Source of the DNA: Paracoccaceae bacterium
Lineage (GTDB): Bacteria > Pseudomonadota > Alphaproteobacteria > Rhodobacterales > Rhodobacteraceae
Reading direction: 5' to 3'
NCBI GenBank assembly: GCA_020846995.1
Contig: JADLCV010000006.1
Location: 1-59,746 of the forward strand
Length of the DNA stretch: 59,746 nt
The stretch's first letter is position 1, and each line of letters starts with the position of its first letter. Positions 18,990-26,602 of the stretch are shown one piece after another. Position numbers and translations under genes: made by a program. A model generated the notes under the pieces. The model did no database searches and had not been told where the DNA came from. It saw only the letters and a list, made by a program, of their open reading frames with translations.

Positions 18990-19068
18990 TCGCCGGGCCC
19001 GGGGCGGGGGCGCGCGCGTCCGCCCCGGGCGGGGTGCCGGCCCCCGGGGGGCCGGGTGCGGGGGGCCG

Positions 19069-19704
19069 ATGACGGACCGGACGTTGATGCGGCTTTATGC
19101 GGGCTCGGCGGCGGCGCTGGTGGCGGTGCTGCTGGGCGGGCTTCTCTTTCTCGTCCTCACCGGGCGGGCCGAGGACCGCTTTGCCGCCTGTCGCGAGTCG
19201 GCGGTGGCGGGCGGGGCAACGATCGGGGGGCCCTTCACGCTCGTCGACCAGACCGGCCGGACGGTCACCGACGCCGAGGTGCTGGCGGCGCCCTCGCTCG
19301 TCTACTTCGGCTATACCTTCTGCCCCGACGTCTGCCCGATGGACATGGCCCGCAACGTCGCCGCGGCCGACCTCCTCGGCGGGCGCGGGCTGAAGACGAC
19401 CCCGGTCTTCATCTCGGTCGATCCCGGGCGCGACACCCCCGCGAGGCTGGCCGACTGGGCGGAGTTCCTCGGCGGGGGCGTCGTCGCCCTGACCGGGACC
19501 GAGGCGCAGGTCGGCGAGGCCGTCCGCGCCTACCGCGCCTTCGCCAAGGTCCACGAGGACACCGGCGACGGGCTCTATGTCGTCGACCACAGCACCTTCA
19601 CCTATCTCACCCTGCCCGGGCACGGCTTTGTCGAGGTCTTCCGGCGCGAGGCGACGCCCGAGGGCATGGCCGACGCGGTGGCCTGCTTCATCGGCGCATC
19701 CTGA
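19069..19704 (+). CDS. senC: SenC/PrrC (SCO1-type) copper-binding thioredoxin-fold protein
   Basis: This 211-residue protein is anchored by one membrane helix (residues ~7-30), with the rest in the periplasm. The SCO copper site is complete: C85-P-D-V-C89 in YTFCPDVCP, plus His174 in VVDHSTF. Family members deliver copper to cytochrome oxidase assembly, and in Rhodobacter SenC/PrrC is tied to cbb3 oxidase and the Reg/Prr signal. A GC-rich palindrome (19038-19056) lies just before the ATG and could fold over the start region. regA follows after 90 bases with its own promoter. Confidence 0.92.
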   Translation: MTDRTLMRLYAGSAAALVAVLLGGLLFLVLTGRAEDRFAACRESAVAGGATIGGPFTLVDQTGRTVTDAEVLAAPSLVYFGYTFCPDVCPMDMARNVAAADLLGGRGLKTTPVFISVDPGRDTPARLADWAEFLGGGVVALTGTEAQVGEAVRAYRAFAKVHEDTGDGLYVVDHSTFTYLTLPGHGFVEVFRREATPEGMADAVACFIGAS

Positions 19705-19734
19705 AGCGCGCCGCCCCGGAGGGCCGGCTCCGGT

Positions 19735-19763
19735 TTGACCATCGCTGCCGTCCGGCCTAGATT
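19735..19763 (+). promoter_or_regulatory. Sigma-70 promoter for regA
   Basis: TTGACC (19735-19740), a 17-base spacer, and TAGATT (19758-19763) lie 31 bases before the regA ATG, in the senC-regA gap. This is one of the best sigma-70 matches in the window. It suggests regA is transcribed on its own as well as from senC. Confidence 0.75.
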
Positions 19764-19794
19764 CGGCCGGGACGTGGCGGAGGGGGAAGCCCGC

Positions 19795-20349
19795 ATGGCC
19801 GACGATCAGGTCGCCGACCTCGGCGAGGACCGCTCGCTTCTGCTCGTGGACGACGACGAGGCCTTTCTCAAGCGGCTGGCGCGGGCGATGGAGAAGCGCG
19901 GCTTCGCCGTCGAGACCGCCGGCAGCGTCGGCGAGGGCAAGGCCGCGGCCGCGGCCCGGCCGCCCGCCCATGCCGTCGTCGACCTCCGGCTCGAGGACGG
20001 GAACGGCCTCGATGTCGTCGAGGCGCTCCGCCTGCGCCGGCCCGACTGCCGGATCGTCGTGCTGACCGGTTACGGGGCGATCGCGACCGCGGTCGCGGCG
20101 GTCAAGATCGGCGCCACCGACTACCTCTCCAAGCCCGCCGATGCCGACGACATCGTCAACGCCCTGCTCGCGCGCGGCCACGACCTGCCGGCGCCGCCCG
20201 AGAACCCGATGTCGGCCGACCGCGTCCGCTGGGAGCACATCCAGCGCGTCTACGAGCTCTGCGAGCGCAACGTCAGCGAGACGGCGCGGCGGCTCAACAT
20301 GCACCGCCGCACCCTCCAGCGCATCCTCGCCAAGCGCAGCCCGCGCTGA
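19795..20349 (+). CDS. regA: RegA/PrrA global redox response regulator
   Basis: This 184-residue partner of RegB controls genes for carbon and nitrogen fixation, respiration and, where present, photosynthesis. The receiver domain has the acidic pocket DDDE at 19-22, phospho-acceptor Asp63 in VVDLRLEDG, Thr91 in LTGYG and Lys113 in YLSKPAD. A Pro-rich hinge (PAPPENP) leads to the Fis-type helix-turn-helix in NVSETARRLNMHRRTLQRI at the C-terminus. The ATG at 19795 has a GGAGGGGG-type site upstream. hvrA and ahcY, often next in this locus, are absent here. Confidence 0.97.
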   Translation: MADDQVADLGEDRSLLLVDDDEAFLKRLARAMEKRGFAVETAGSVGEGKAAAAARPPAHAVVDLRLEDGNGLDVVEALRLRRPDCRIVVLTGYGAIATAVAAVKIGATDYLSKPADADDIVNALLARGHDLPAPPENPMSADRVRWEHIQRVYELCERNVSETARRLNMHRRTLQRILAKRSPR

Positions 20350-20354
20350 GGGCG

Positions 20355-20372
20355 GGCCCGCGGCGGCGGGCC
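20355..20372. terminator. Stem-loop between convergent regA and glycosyltransferase genes
   Basis: GGCCCGC, loop GGCG, GCGGGCC: a perfect 7-base-pair hairpin filling the 23-base gap between the two stop codons. It lacks a T-run but could end transcription from both sides. Confidence 0.5.
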
Positions 20373-21071
20373 TCAGGCAACCCCCGCCTCGGCCCGCCAG
20401 GCGGCGGCCTCGTCCAGCCACTCGCGGGCATAGTCGACGTGCTGCCAGGTCTCGAACCAGGGCCCGCCGCGGGTATGGTGGACGGCCTGCGGGTAGCCCG
20501 TCGCGGGCTTCGCATACCAGCCCTCGAGCCAGTTCCAGCCCATGGGAAGGGCCCCGATCTCCTCGTCGCGGGCCCATTGCATGCGGTGCAGGAAGGCGCC
20601 GCTCTCGCGGTTCACGACCTCGGGGGTGAGCCTGCGGGTCGCGGGATGGTCGCAGTTGTAGAGCATGAACGACGACCAGTTCTTGCGCGGATAGGGCGAC
20701 TGCGGGATGCCGTCCATCTTGCTCGTCTCCTGCGGCCGGTAGTCGTGCTGGACGCAGAGGACGGCGTATTTCGGATCCATGCTGGCCTGCAGCTCGGCGA
20801 TGTCGCCGAAGAAGATGAAGTCGCAGTCGACGAAGACCGCCCAGCCCCGGTAGCCGGCGAGATGGGGCACGAGAAAGCGGGTGTAGGTGAACTCGGTCGA
20901 GGCGAGGGGGTCGATCGGCCGGGTGTAGAGGCCCTGGGCGACGAGGTCGGCGAGGCGGATCGGAATCACCTCGACGGGGATCGAGGCATGGCGGAGGAGC
21001 GACCGGCGCGCCACCTGATAGGCGATGTCCTCGCGCGAATCCCAGCCGATGTAGACACGGAACGGGGCCAT
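20373..21071 (-). CDS. Glycosyltransferase-like protein (GT-A fold, DxD)
   Basis: This 232-residue soluble protein begins RVYIGWDSRED and has the metal-binding D82-C-D84 in VDCDFIFFGDI, typical of GT-A glycosyltransferases of the GT8/stress-protein type. The WNWLEGW segment near the C-terminus fits the same group. Donor and acceptor are unknown; the neighbouring waaA and sulfotransferase suggest surface polysaccharide or LPS. GGAGG precedes the ATG at 21071; the longer open frame is not coding-like. A GA-repeat (AGAGAGAGAGG) forms part of its leader. Confidence 0.72.
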   Translation of the reverse strand: MAPFRVYIGWDSREDIAYQVARRSLLRHASIPVEVIPIRLADLVAQGLYTRPIDPLASTEFTYTRFLVPHLAGYRGWAVFVDCDFIFFGDIAELQASMDPKYAVLCVQHDYRPQETSKMDGIPQSPYPRKNWSSFMLYNCDHPATRRLTPEVVNRESGAFLHRMQWARDEEIGALPMGWNWLEGWYAKPATGYPQAVHHTRGGPWFETWQHVDYAREWLDEAAAWRAEAGVA

Positions 21072-21120
21072 CCTGCCCTCCTCTCTCTCTCGGGTTTGCG
21101 TCGCGGGCCTTCTTGGGCCC

Positions 21121-21184
21121 CGGCGCCGCCGGGGGCAAGGGGGGCAGGCCTCGCGCCGGCGCCCCTTGCCCCCGGGCGGCGCCG
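21121..21184 (-). terminator. Large inverted repeat after waaA
   Basis: The arms 21121-21142 and 21162-21184 are complementary over 22 base pairs with a single unpaired base, around a 19-base loop. The hairpin starts 3 bases after the waaA stop on the minus strand and lies about 50 bases before the glycosyltransferase ATG. It probably ends or stabilises the waaA transcript. There is no T-run after it. Confidence 0.55.
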
Positions 21185-21186
21185 CC

Positions 21187-22539
21187 TCAGGGCCGGAGGC
21201 GGCGGGGACCGGCCAGAAGCGCCGCGACGGCCGCCGCGGCGCGGTCGAGCGCGGCCTGCGCGGCCGCCGCGGCCGCCGCCGCCGCCGCCACCCGAGGGGC
21301 GCGGAAGTCCGCATCCTGCGCCGCCACCACGGCCCGGGCCAGCCCGGCCGCGTCGTCGACCGCAAGCGTCGCCCCCGCCGCCTCGAGCGCGGCGTAGCTC
21401 TCGGCGAAGTTGCCGAGGTTCGGCCCGTGCAGCACGACCGCCCCGAGGGCGATTGCCTCCCAGGGGTTCTTGCCGGTCAGGACGCGGCCCTCGACGGGCA
21501 GCGAATGGCCCATGAAGGCGACCGGCGCGAGGCGGAACCAGAGCCCCATGTCGCCGATCGTGTCGGCGAGGTAGACGGCGGTCGCCGGGCCGGGGGGCTC
21601 GCCGCGGCTGCGGCGGGCGAGGAGGGGGGCATCGAAGCGGGCCCGCGCCTCGGCCTCGGTCGCGTCGGCGAGGTCGGGCTGGCGGGGGGCGAGGATCAGG
21701 AGCAGGTCGGGGAGCCGCTCGCGCGCCGCCGCATGGGCGTCGAGGATCTGCGCCTCCTCGAGCCGGTGGGTCGAGCCCGCGACCCAGCGCGGCCGGCCGT
21801 CGAGGAGGGTCTCGAGCCGGGCCCGCTCCTCGGCCCGGTCGGGGAGCGGGGCCGAGGCGGTCTTGAGGACGCCCATGTGCTCGAGCCGGCCGGCGGGAGC
21901 GCCGAGGGCGACGAAGCGGTCCCGGCTCGCCTCGTTCTGCATCAGGATGCGGTCGAAGAGGGCGTAGACGCCGCGGTAGAGCGCCGGCAGACGCTTGCGC
22001 CGCCGGAAGCCGCGGTTGGTGACGCGGGCGTTGATGAGCAGCATGGGAATGCCGCGGGCATGGGTCTCGGTCAGCGTCAGGGGCCAGAGGTCGCGCTCGC
22101 TGACGATCGCGGCGTCGGGGCGCCAGTGGTCGAGGAAGGCCGCGACCGGCCCCGGCGCGTCGGCGGGCGCGAACTGGTGGATGACGCGCGCGGGCAGGCC
22201 GGCCTTGGCCAGCGCCTCGGCCGAGGTCCGGGTGATCGTGGTCAGGAGGAAATGCGCCCCCGCCATCTCCTCGCCGAGCCGCTGGAGGAGGGTGAGAAGG
22301 GCGAGGCTCTCGCCGACGCTGACGGCGTGGAACCACAGGAGCGTGCCCGCCGGGCGCGGCCGCCCGGGCCGGCCGAGCTTCTCGGCGACCCGCGCGGGAT
22401 CCTCCTTGCCGGCCCGCGTGCGGCGGGCGAGCGCAAGCCGCCAGAAGGGCCCCGAGAGGCGCGCCGCCCCGAGGTAGGCCGCGAGCAGGGGCGCCCGCGG
22501 CCGCCCCGGCCCTGCCGGCCCCCGCCCCGCTCCCGCCAT
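21187..22539 (-). CDS. waaA: 3-deoxy-D-manno-octulosonic acid (Kdo) transferase
   Basis: This enzyme transfers Kdo to lipid A precursor at the cytoplasmic face of the inner membrane, the first core step of LPS. It has 450 residues. The SVGE motif with the catalytic Glu77 is in WFHAVSVGES. The GT-B second half shows GSTH (near 255), MGHSL and the sugar-nucleotide region NPWEAIALGA, HGPNLGNF. The N-terminal 20 residues are Pro/Gly/Arg-rich, and the usual long membrane anchor is only weakly formed around 17-30. The tail is Ala-rich. Confidence 0.93.
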   Translation of the reverse strand: MAGAGRGPAGPGRPRAPLLAAYLGAARLSGPFWRLALARRTRAGKEDPARVAEKLGRPGRPRPAGTLLWFHAVSVGESLALLTLLQRLGEEMAGAHFLLTTITRTSAEALAKAGLPARVIHQFAPADAPGPVAAFLDHWRPDAAIVSERDLWPLTLTETHARGIPMLLINARVTNRGFRRRKRLPALYRGVYALFDRILMQNEASRDRFVALGAPAGRLEHMGVLKTASAPLPDRAEERARLETLLDGRPRWVAGSTHRLEEAQILDAHAAARERLPDLLLILAPRQPDLADATEAEARARFDAPLLARRSRGEPPGPATAVYLADTIGDMGLWFRLAPVAFMGHSLPVEGRVLTGKNPWEAIALGAVVLHGPNLGNFAESYAALEAAGATLAVDDAAGLARAVVAAQDADFRAPRVAAAAAAAAAAQAALDRAAAAVAALLAGPRRLRP

Positions 22540-22622
22540 CCCCCGGCCCTCCCCGCCGCCGCCCGCCCTGCCCCGCCCCCTAGCGCATCGCCGGGGCGAA
22601 GGGAATCGCCCCCTCGGGCGCG

Positions 22623-22658
22623 CCCCCCGGGGGAAGGGGGCCCGCGGGCCCCGGGGGG
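22623..22658 (-). terminator. Hairpin after the HIT-family gene
   Basis: CCCCCCGGGG (22623-22632) pairs with CCCCGGGGGG (22649-22658). A second palindrome, GGGCCCGCGGGCCC (22638-22651), overlaps the loop and second arm. It lies 7 bases past the HIT stop on the minus strand and before waaA, so it probably separates the two transcripts. Confidence 0.45.
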
Positions 22659-22665
22659 GCTCATG

Positions 22666-23049
22666 TCAGCCGGCGTAGGGCAGCATCCGCCCCAGCACGC
22701 GACCGCCGAGGACGTGGACGTGGAGGTGCTGCACCTCCTGGATGCCGGCCTCGCCGGCATTGGCGATCAGCCGGTAGCCGCCGCCCGCCGCCCCCGGGGC
22801 CAGCCCCTGCATGGCGCAGACGCGGCCGATGGCGCGGGCGAAGTCGGCGATCTCGGCGTCGCTCGCCGCGGCGGTGAAGTGGTCGAAGGTGACGTAGGGC
22901 CCCTTGGGGATGACGAGGACATGCTCGGGCGCCTGCGGGCGGATGTCGCGGAAGGCGAGCGAATGCTCGGTCTCGAGGATGCGGGTGCAGGAAATCTCGC
23001 CCCTCAGGATGCGGGCGAAGATGTTGTCGCGGTCGTAGGCGTAGGGCAT
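22666..23049 (-). CDS. HIT-family (histidine triad) nucleotide hydrolase
   Basis: This 127-residue protein of the Hint branch hydrolyses the phosphoramidate link of adenosine 5'-monophosphoramidates. It begins DNIFARILRGEI, the Hint signature, and ends with the triad H108-L-H110-V-H112 in QHLHVHVLGG. It is 15 bases downstream of the GT14-type gene on the same strand, so likely co-transcribed, although no functional tie is obvious. Confidence 0.93.
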   Translation of the reverse strand: MPYAYDRDNIFARILRGEISCTRILETEHSLAFRDIRPQAPEHVLVIPKGPYVTFDHFTAAASDAEIADFARAIGRVCAMQGLAPGAAGGGYRLIANAGEAGIQEVQHLHVHVLGGRVLGRMLPYAG

Positions 23050-23064
23050 GGGCGTCCTTTCCTT

Positions 23065-24642
23065 TCAGTCATGAAACAGGCCTTCGGCCTCGATGATGCC
23101 GCGCGCCGTCGCCTCGGCGATGCCGAGGAAGGCGGCCAGGGCGGCGGTGTTCTGCTCGGCCGGAGCTGATTCGTAGAGGCGGTGGACATGGGCGAAGCCC
23201 GCGTCGCGGATCTGCTCGCTCTCGAAGCGGATGTCGTAGCGGAGCGTCGGCAGCAGGCGGGCGACGGTCGAGGCCGGCGTCTCCCACCCCGCGAGGCCGA
23301 CGCGGCGGGCGTGACCGATGAGGTAGTCGTCGGAGAAGGCGCACTGCACCTCGAGCAGCCGCGAGGTCGCCTTGTCGGCGTAGAAGTCGTTCAGAAGCTC
23401 GATGTTGGCGGTGTCGAGGCACATCACCAGCCGGTTGCCGCCGAACCAGTCGAAGAGCAGCCGCATCAGCGCCCGGCGGTGGCGGGTGCGCTTCTCGATC
23501 GTGGTCTGGATGCCGCCGAGGTCGGGCAGCGGCGTCGTCTCCTCGTTGAAGAGGTAGTCGACCGCCGGCAGCCCGGTCGCGCGCCGGATGCGCTCGGCAA
23601 GCCGCTTGGCGACGTGCCATTTCTTGCAGGCGATGATGAGCAGTTCGCGCTCGCGGCCGAGCGAGCCCTCGGTCTCCCAGAAGCGGGGGGCAAAGCGGCG
23701 CCCGATGCGGCCGCGGCCGGTCAGGAAGCCGTGCAGCCGCCGCCCCTCGTCGGAGATGCGGAAGGTCGCGCCGCGGGTCGCGTAAAGCTCGCCGAGCCGC
23801 TCCTTGAGTTCGGCCGCCTCGGGCGAGATCTTGCGGGCGAACAGGAAATCCTGCGAGAGTAGGAGGTCGTGGTGGTCGTTGTAGAAGGTAACCGGCATGC
23901 CGTAGTCGCTGAAGAGGAGGAAGGTGGGCGTGCGCCGGCGGATCTCGACGTCGGGCACGAGATGGGGCACGAGGGTCTGGAAGAAGGTCTCGTCGGGAAT
24001 CCAGGTGGTGCGGAAGAAGGCCGCGATGTCGGGCCGCCCGGCCACGAAGTCGAGGATCGCCGAAAGCGTGGCGCGCCGCAGGCACCACCACTGCGAGCCG
24101 ATCATGACGTCGATGTCCTCGGGGATGCGCCGCCTCAGCCCCAGCCGCCGCTGCGCCTCGAGGCTCGCGTAGAAAAGCCGCTTGTGGCGCCGCTCATTGA
24201 GGTAGTGGCGGAAGATCAGCCGCTCCTCCCGCATCCCGGTCTTGATCCAGCCCGAGTTGAAGAAGTCGAAGCTTTCGATGTGGTCGGCGTCGCTGCGGTC
24301 GAGCCAGGCGTGGATGTATTCGGCCGACTTGATCGGCATGCAGTCGCCCGAGATCATGTAGACGTGGGTCGCCGCGGGAAAGGCCGCAAGCGCCGCGCGC
24401 ACCGCCTCGAGCGTCGCCGCGACGAGCGACCACTCGCCCCAGCCGCAGCGGATGCGCCGGGCCGCGAAGGTGACGCGGTCGTTTGCCGCCAGCCCCTTGC
24501 GGATCGTCTCGAACTGGGCCGCCGGGGCGTTGGCGTCGAAGTGGATGGCGACGACGTCGCCCGCCGCGGTCAGCCGCCGGGCCTGGGCGACGACGCCCTC
24601 GGGGTCGCGGTGGGCAAGCAGGACATAGGCGATGCGGGCCAT
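23065..24642 (-). CDS. GT14-type beta-1,6-N-acetylglucosaminyltransferase-like protein
   Basis: This protein has 525 residues. The first ~260 resemble the Branch/xylosyltransferase (GT14) fold: start ARIAYVLLAHRDP, AIHFDANAP, MISGDCMPIKS, and WWCLRRATL followed by WIPDETFFQT. The remaining ~260 residues have no fold I recognise; they contain LLIIACKKWHVAKRLAERI and may be a second activity acting on nucleotides or sugars. It is likely a surface glycan enzyme. The start at 24642 fits the family N-terminus; an ATG at 24651 adds three residues. It is divergent from a sulfotransferase gene. Confidence 0.75.
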   Translation of the reverse strand: MARIAYVLLAHRDPEGVVAQARRLTAAGDVVAIHFDANAPAAQFETIRKGLAANDRVTFAARRIRCGWGEWSLVAATLEAVRAALAAFPAATHVYMISGDCMPIKSAEYIHAWLDRSDADHIESFDFFNSGWIKTGMREERLIFRHYLNERRHKRLFYASLEAQRRLGLRRRIPEDIDVMIGSQWWCLRRATLSAILDFVAGRPDIAAFFRTTWIPDETFFQTLVPHLVPDVEIRRRTPTFLLFSDYGMPVTFYNDHHDLLLSQDFLFARKISPEAAELKERLGELYATRGATFRISDEGRRLHGFLTGRGRIGRRFAPRFWETEGSLGRERELLIIACKKWHVAKRLAERIRRATGLPAVDYLFNEETTPLPDLGGIQTTIEKRTRHRRALMRLLFDWFGGNRLVMCLDTANIELLNDFYADKATSRLLEVQCAFSDDYLIGHARRVGLAGWETPASTVARLLPTLRYDIRFESEQIRDAGFAHVHRLYESAPAEQNTAALAAFLGIAEATARGIIEAEGLFHD

Positions 24643-24670
24643 GGCTCCCATCCCGGGGAGGGGTCCCGGC

Positions 24671-24704
24671 CACTTCAGGACTACCCCGATCCGGCATTGA
24701 AGTG
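24671..24704. promoter_or_regulatory. Possible operator between divergent GT14 and sulfotransferase genes
   Basis: CACTTCA (24671-24677) and TGAAGTG (24698-24704) form a 7-base inverted repeat with a 20-base gap, almost centred between the two start codons. The surrounding stretch is the most AT-rich part of this gap. No known regulator motif is recognised. Confidence 0.4.
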
Positions 24705-24761
24705 ACAGGATTTCTTTGCTGTTGTCGACAGGGGCGGGCGAGGGCGGCGGGGGGTGAGGCG

Positions 24762-25583
24762 ATGGGCTTTCCGGGCACGTGGATGACCGAGAGCGCGAGC
24801 ATGGTTTACCGGGTGGTGCCGAAATGCGCCTGCTCGACCATCGGCCAGGTGATGCACTTCTCCGACCACGGCCGCTTCTACGACGGCGACATCCACGACG
24901 CCGACCGCGGCCTGCACAAATGGTCGCAGGAAGCGAGCCAGGCCCTGATTGAGGCCACCGTCCGCGACCACCGCGCCTTTGCCTTCACCGCCGTCAGGAA
25001 CCCCTACAGCCGCATCCTGTCGTCGTTCTTCGACAAGATCTGCGGCATCCAGCGCAACGGCCGGCGCTACCGCGGCAACCTCGTGCCGCTGCTTGCCCAG
25101 CGCTACGGCGTCGCCACCGGCACGCCCGAGGCGAACTTCGAGGATTTCGACCAGGTCGCGAGCTTCCGCCGCTTTCTCCTCTTCGCCCGCGACACCATCC
25201 GCTGGAAAAAGCCGATGGAGCCCGACATCCACTGGTCGGCGATGTCCTCGCACATCGCGACCTTCATCGCCAACGGCGGCCGCTACGACCACGTCTTTGC
25301 CATCGAGCGGTTCGCGGAAGGGATGCAGGCGGTGCTCGACCGGGTGGCGACCCCGGTCCGGGTGGACCTCGCGGCCATCCCCCGCTTCAACGAGAGCGAA
25401 GGCCACGGGCCCAGGCGCGCCCATCCCGTCGACGCCTATTTCGACGACCTCTCCCGCCATCTCATGTGGGAAGTCTACCGCCGCGACTTCCAGCTTTTCC
25501 GCTACGATTTCGACAACCCCGCGAACCCCCTCCCGGCCGGGCCGGTCGATCTCCGCGAGCTCCACCTCAAGCTGGCCGAGTAG
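24762..25583 (+). CDS. Sulfotransferase family protein (family 2 type)
   Basis: This 273-residue protein should transfer sulfate from PAPS to an acceptor, probably a glycan. The 5'-phosphosulfate loop is PKCACST at 20-26 and the 3'-phosphate site is R79-N-P-Y-S-R in FTAVRNPYSRILSSF. A GGTGAGG lies just before the ATG. Paired divergently with a GT14-like transferase and close to waaA, it may sulfate a surface polysaccharide. No signal peptide or membrane anchor is seen, so it acts in the cytoplasm. Confidence 0.85.
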   Translation: MGFPGTWMTESASMVYRVVPKCACSTIGQVMHFSDHGRFYDGDIHDADRGLHKWSQEASQALIEATVRDHRAFAFTAVRNPYSRILSSFFDKICGIQRNGRRYRGNLVPLLAQRYGVATGTPEANFEDFDQVASFRRFLLFARDTIRWKKPMEPDIHWSAMSSHIATFIANGGRYDHVFAIERFAEGMQAVLDRVATPVRVDLAAIPRFNESEGHGPRRAHPVDAYFDDLSRHLMWEVYRRDFQLFRYDFDNPANPLPAGPVDLRELHLKLAE

Positions 25584-25612
25584 GGGGGCGGGGCCCCGGC
25601 CCCGGCCGCGGG

Positions 25613-26602
25613 TCAGGCGAGCCCCTCGATGCGGAAGAGCGCGCGCAGGTCGGCCTCGGGGCGGGCGCCGATGTGGCCGATGACCTCGGCCGCGGCGACG
25701 ATGCCCATGCGGAGGCAGATGGCGAGGTCGCGGCCGCCGGCGAGCCCGGCGAGGAAGCCGGCCGCGAACTGGTCGCCGGCGCCGGTCGCGTCCACGGGCA
25801 CGACCGCGCGCACCGGCACCTCGACGCGCTGGCCGCCGGCGATGGCGATGACGCTCGCCCCCGAGCGGGTGCAGACGACGAGCGGGCAGGCGGCGGCGGC
25901 GGCGGCGAGCGCGTCCTCGAGGTCGTTGGCCTCGTAGAGCGAGACCCATTCCGACTGGTTGCCGATGACATAGTCCATCTCGGCGCCGACGAGGCGGCGG
26001 AAGTCGGCGCGGTGGCGATCGACGCAGAAGGGGTCGGAGAGGGCGATGCCGGCCCGCCCGCCGGCCCCCCGGCAGGCGCGGGCGGCCTTGAGGAAGGCGG
26101 CCTTGCCCTTGTCCTTGTCGAAGAGGTAGCCCTCGAGGAAGACGATCTCGGAGGCGGCCATCACGCCCTCGTCGACGTCGCCGGGGGCGACCTCGGCCGA
26201 GATGCCGAGGTAGGTGTTCATCGACCGCTCGCCGTCGGGGGTGACGAAGATCATCGACCGCGAGGTCGGCAGACCGCCGTCGGCGACCGGGCGGTTGGGG
26301 AAGGCGGTGCCGAGCCGCTCGGTGTCGGCGGCGAAGAAGCGGCCGAGATCGTCGTCGGCGACGCGCCCGACGAAGACCGTGGCGAGCCCGATGTTGCCAA
26401 GCCCGGCGAGGGTGTTGGCGACCGACCCGCCGGCGGCGCTGCGGCGCGAGCGCATGGCAGCGTAGAGCGTCTCGGCACGGACGCGCTCGACCAGCGTCAT
26501 GATGCCCTTGCGGATGCCGTGGTCGGCAAGGAAGCCGTCCTCGACCGGGCAGATGACATCGACGACGGCGTTGCCGATGCCGGCGACCTTGTAGCGTTTC
26601 AC
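25613..26602 (-). CDS. PfkB-family carbohydrate/adenosine kinase
   Basis: This 329-residue ribokinase-fold enzyme begins YKVAGIGNAVVDV and has GGSVANTLAGL for substrate binding. DATGAGD at 271-277 gives the catalytic base Asp277 and the anion hole. Alphaproteobacterial proteins of this type are usually annotated adenosine kinase; ribose or another sugar cannot be excluded. Its ATG overlaps the nth stop as ATGA, placing it last in the run from the SPOR lipoprotein gene. Confidence 0.85.
   Translation of the reverse strand: MKRYKVAGIGNAVVDVICPVEDGFLADHGIRKGIMTLVERVRAETLYAAMRSRRSAAGGSVANTLAGLGNIGLATVFVGRVADDDLGRFFAADTERLGTAFPNRPVADGGLPTSRSMIFVTPDGERSMNTYLGISAEVAPGDVDEGVMAASEIVFLEGYLFDKDKGKAAFLKAARACRGAGGRAGIALSDPFCVDRHRADFRRLVGAEMDYVIGNQSEWVSLYEANDLEDALAAAAAACPLVVCTRSGASVIAIAGGQRVEVPVRAVVPVDATGAGDQFAAGFLAGLAGGRDLAICLRMGIVAAAEVIGHIGARPEADLRALFRIEGLA

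Noticed and set aside
24697-24720. Sigma-54 promoter before the sulfotransferase gene
   Set aside because: The GG and GC elements are two bases too far apart and the GG is GA.
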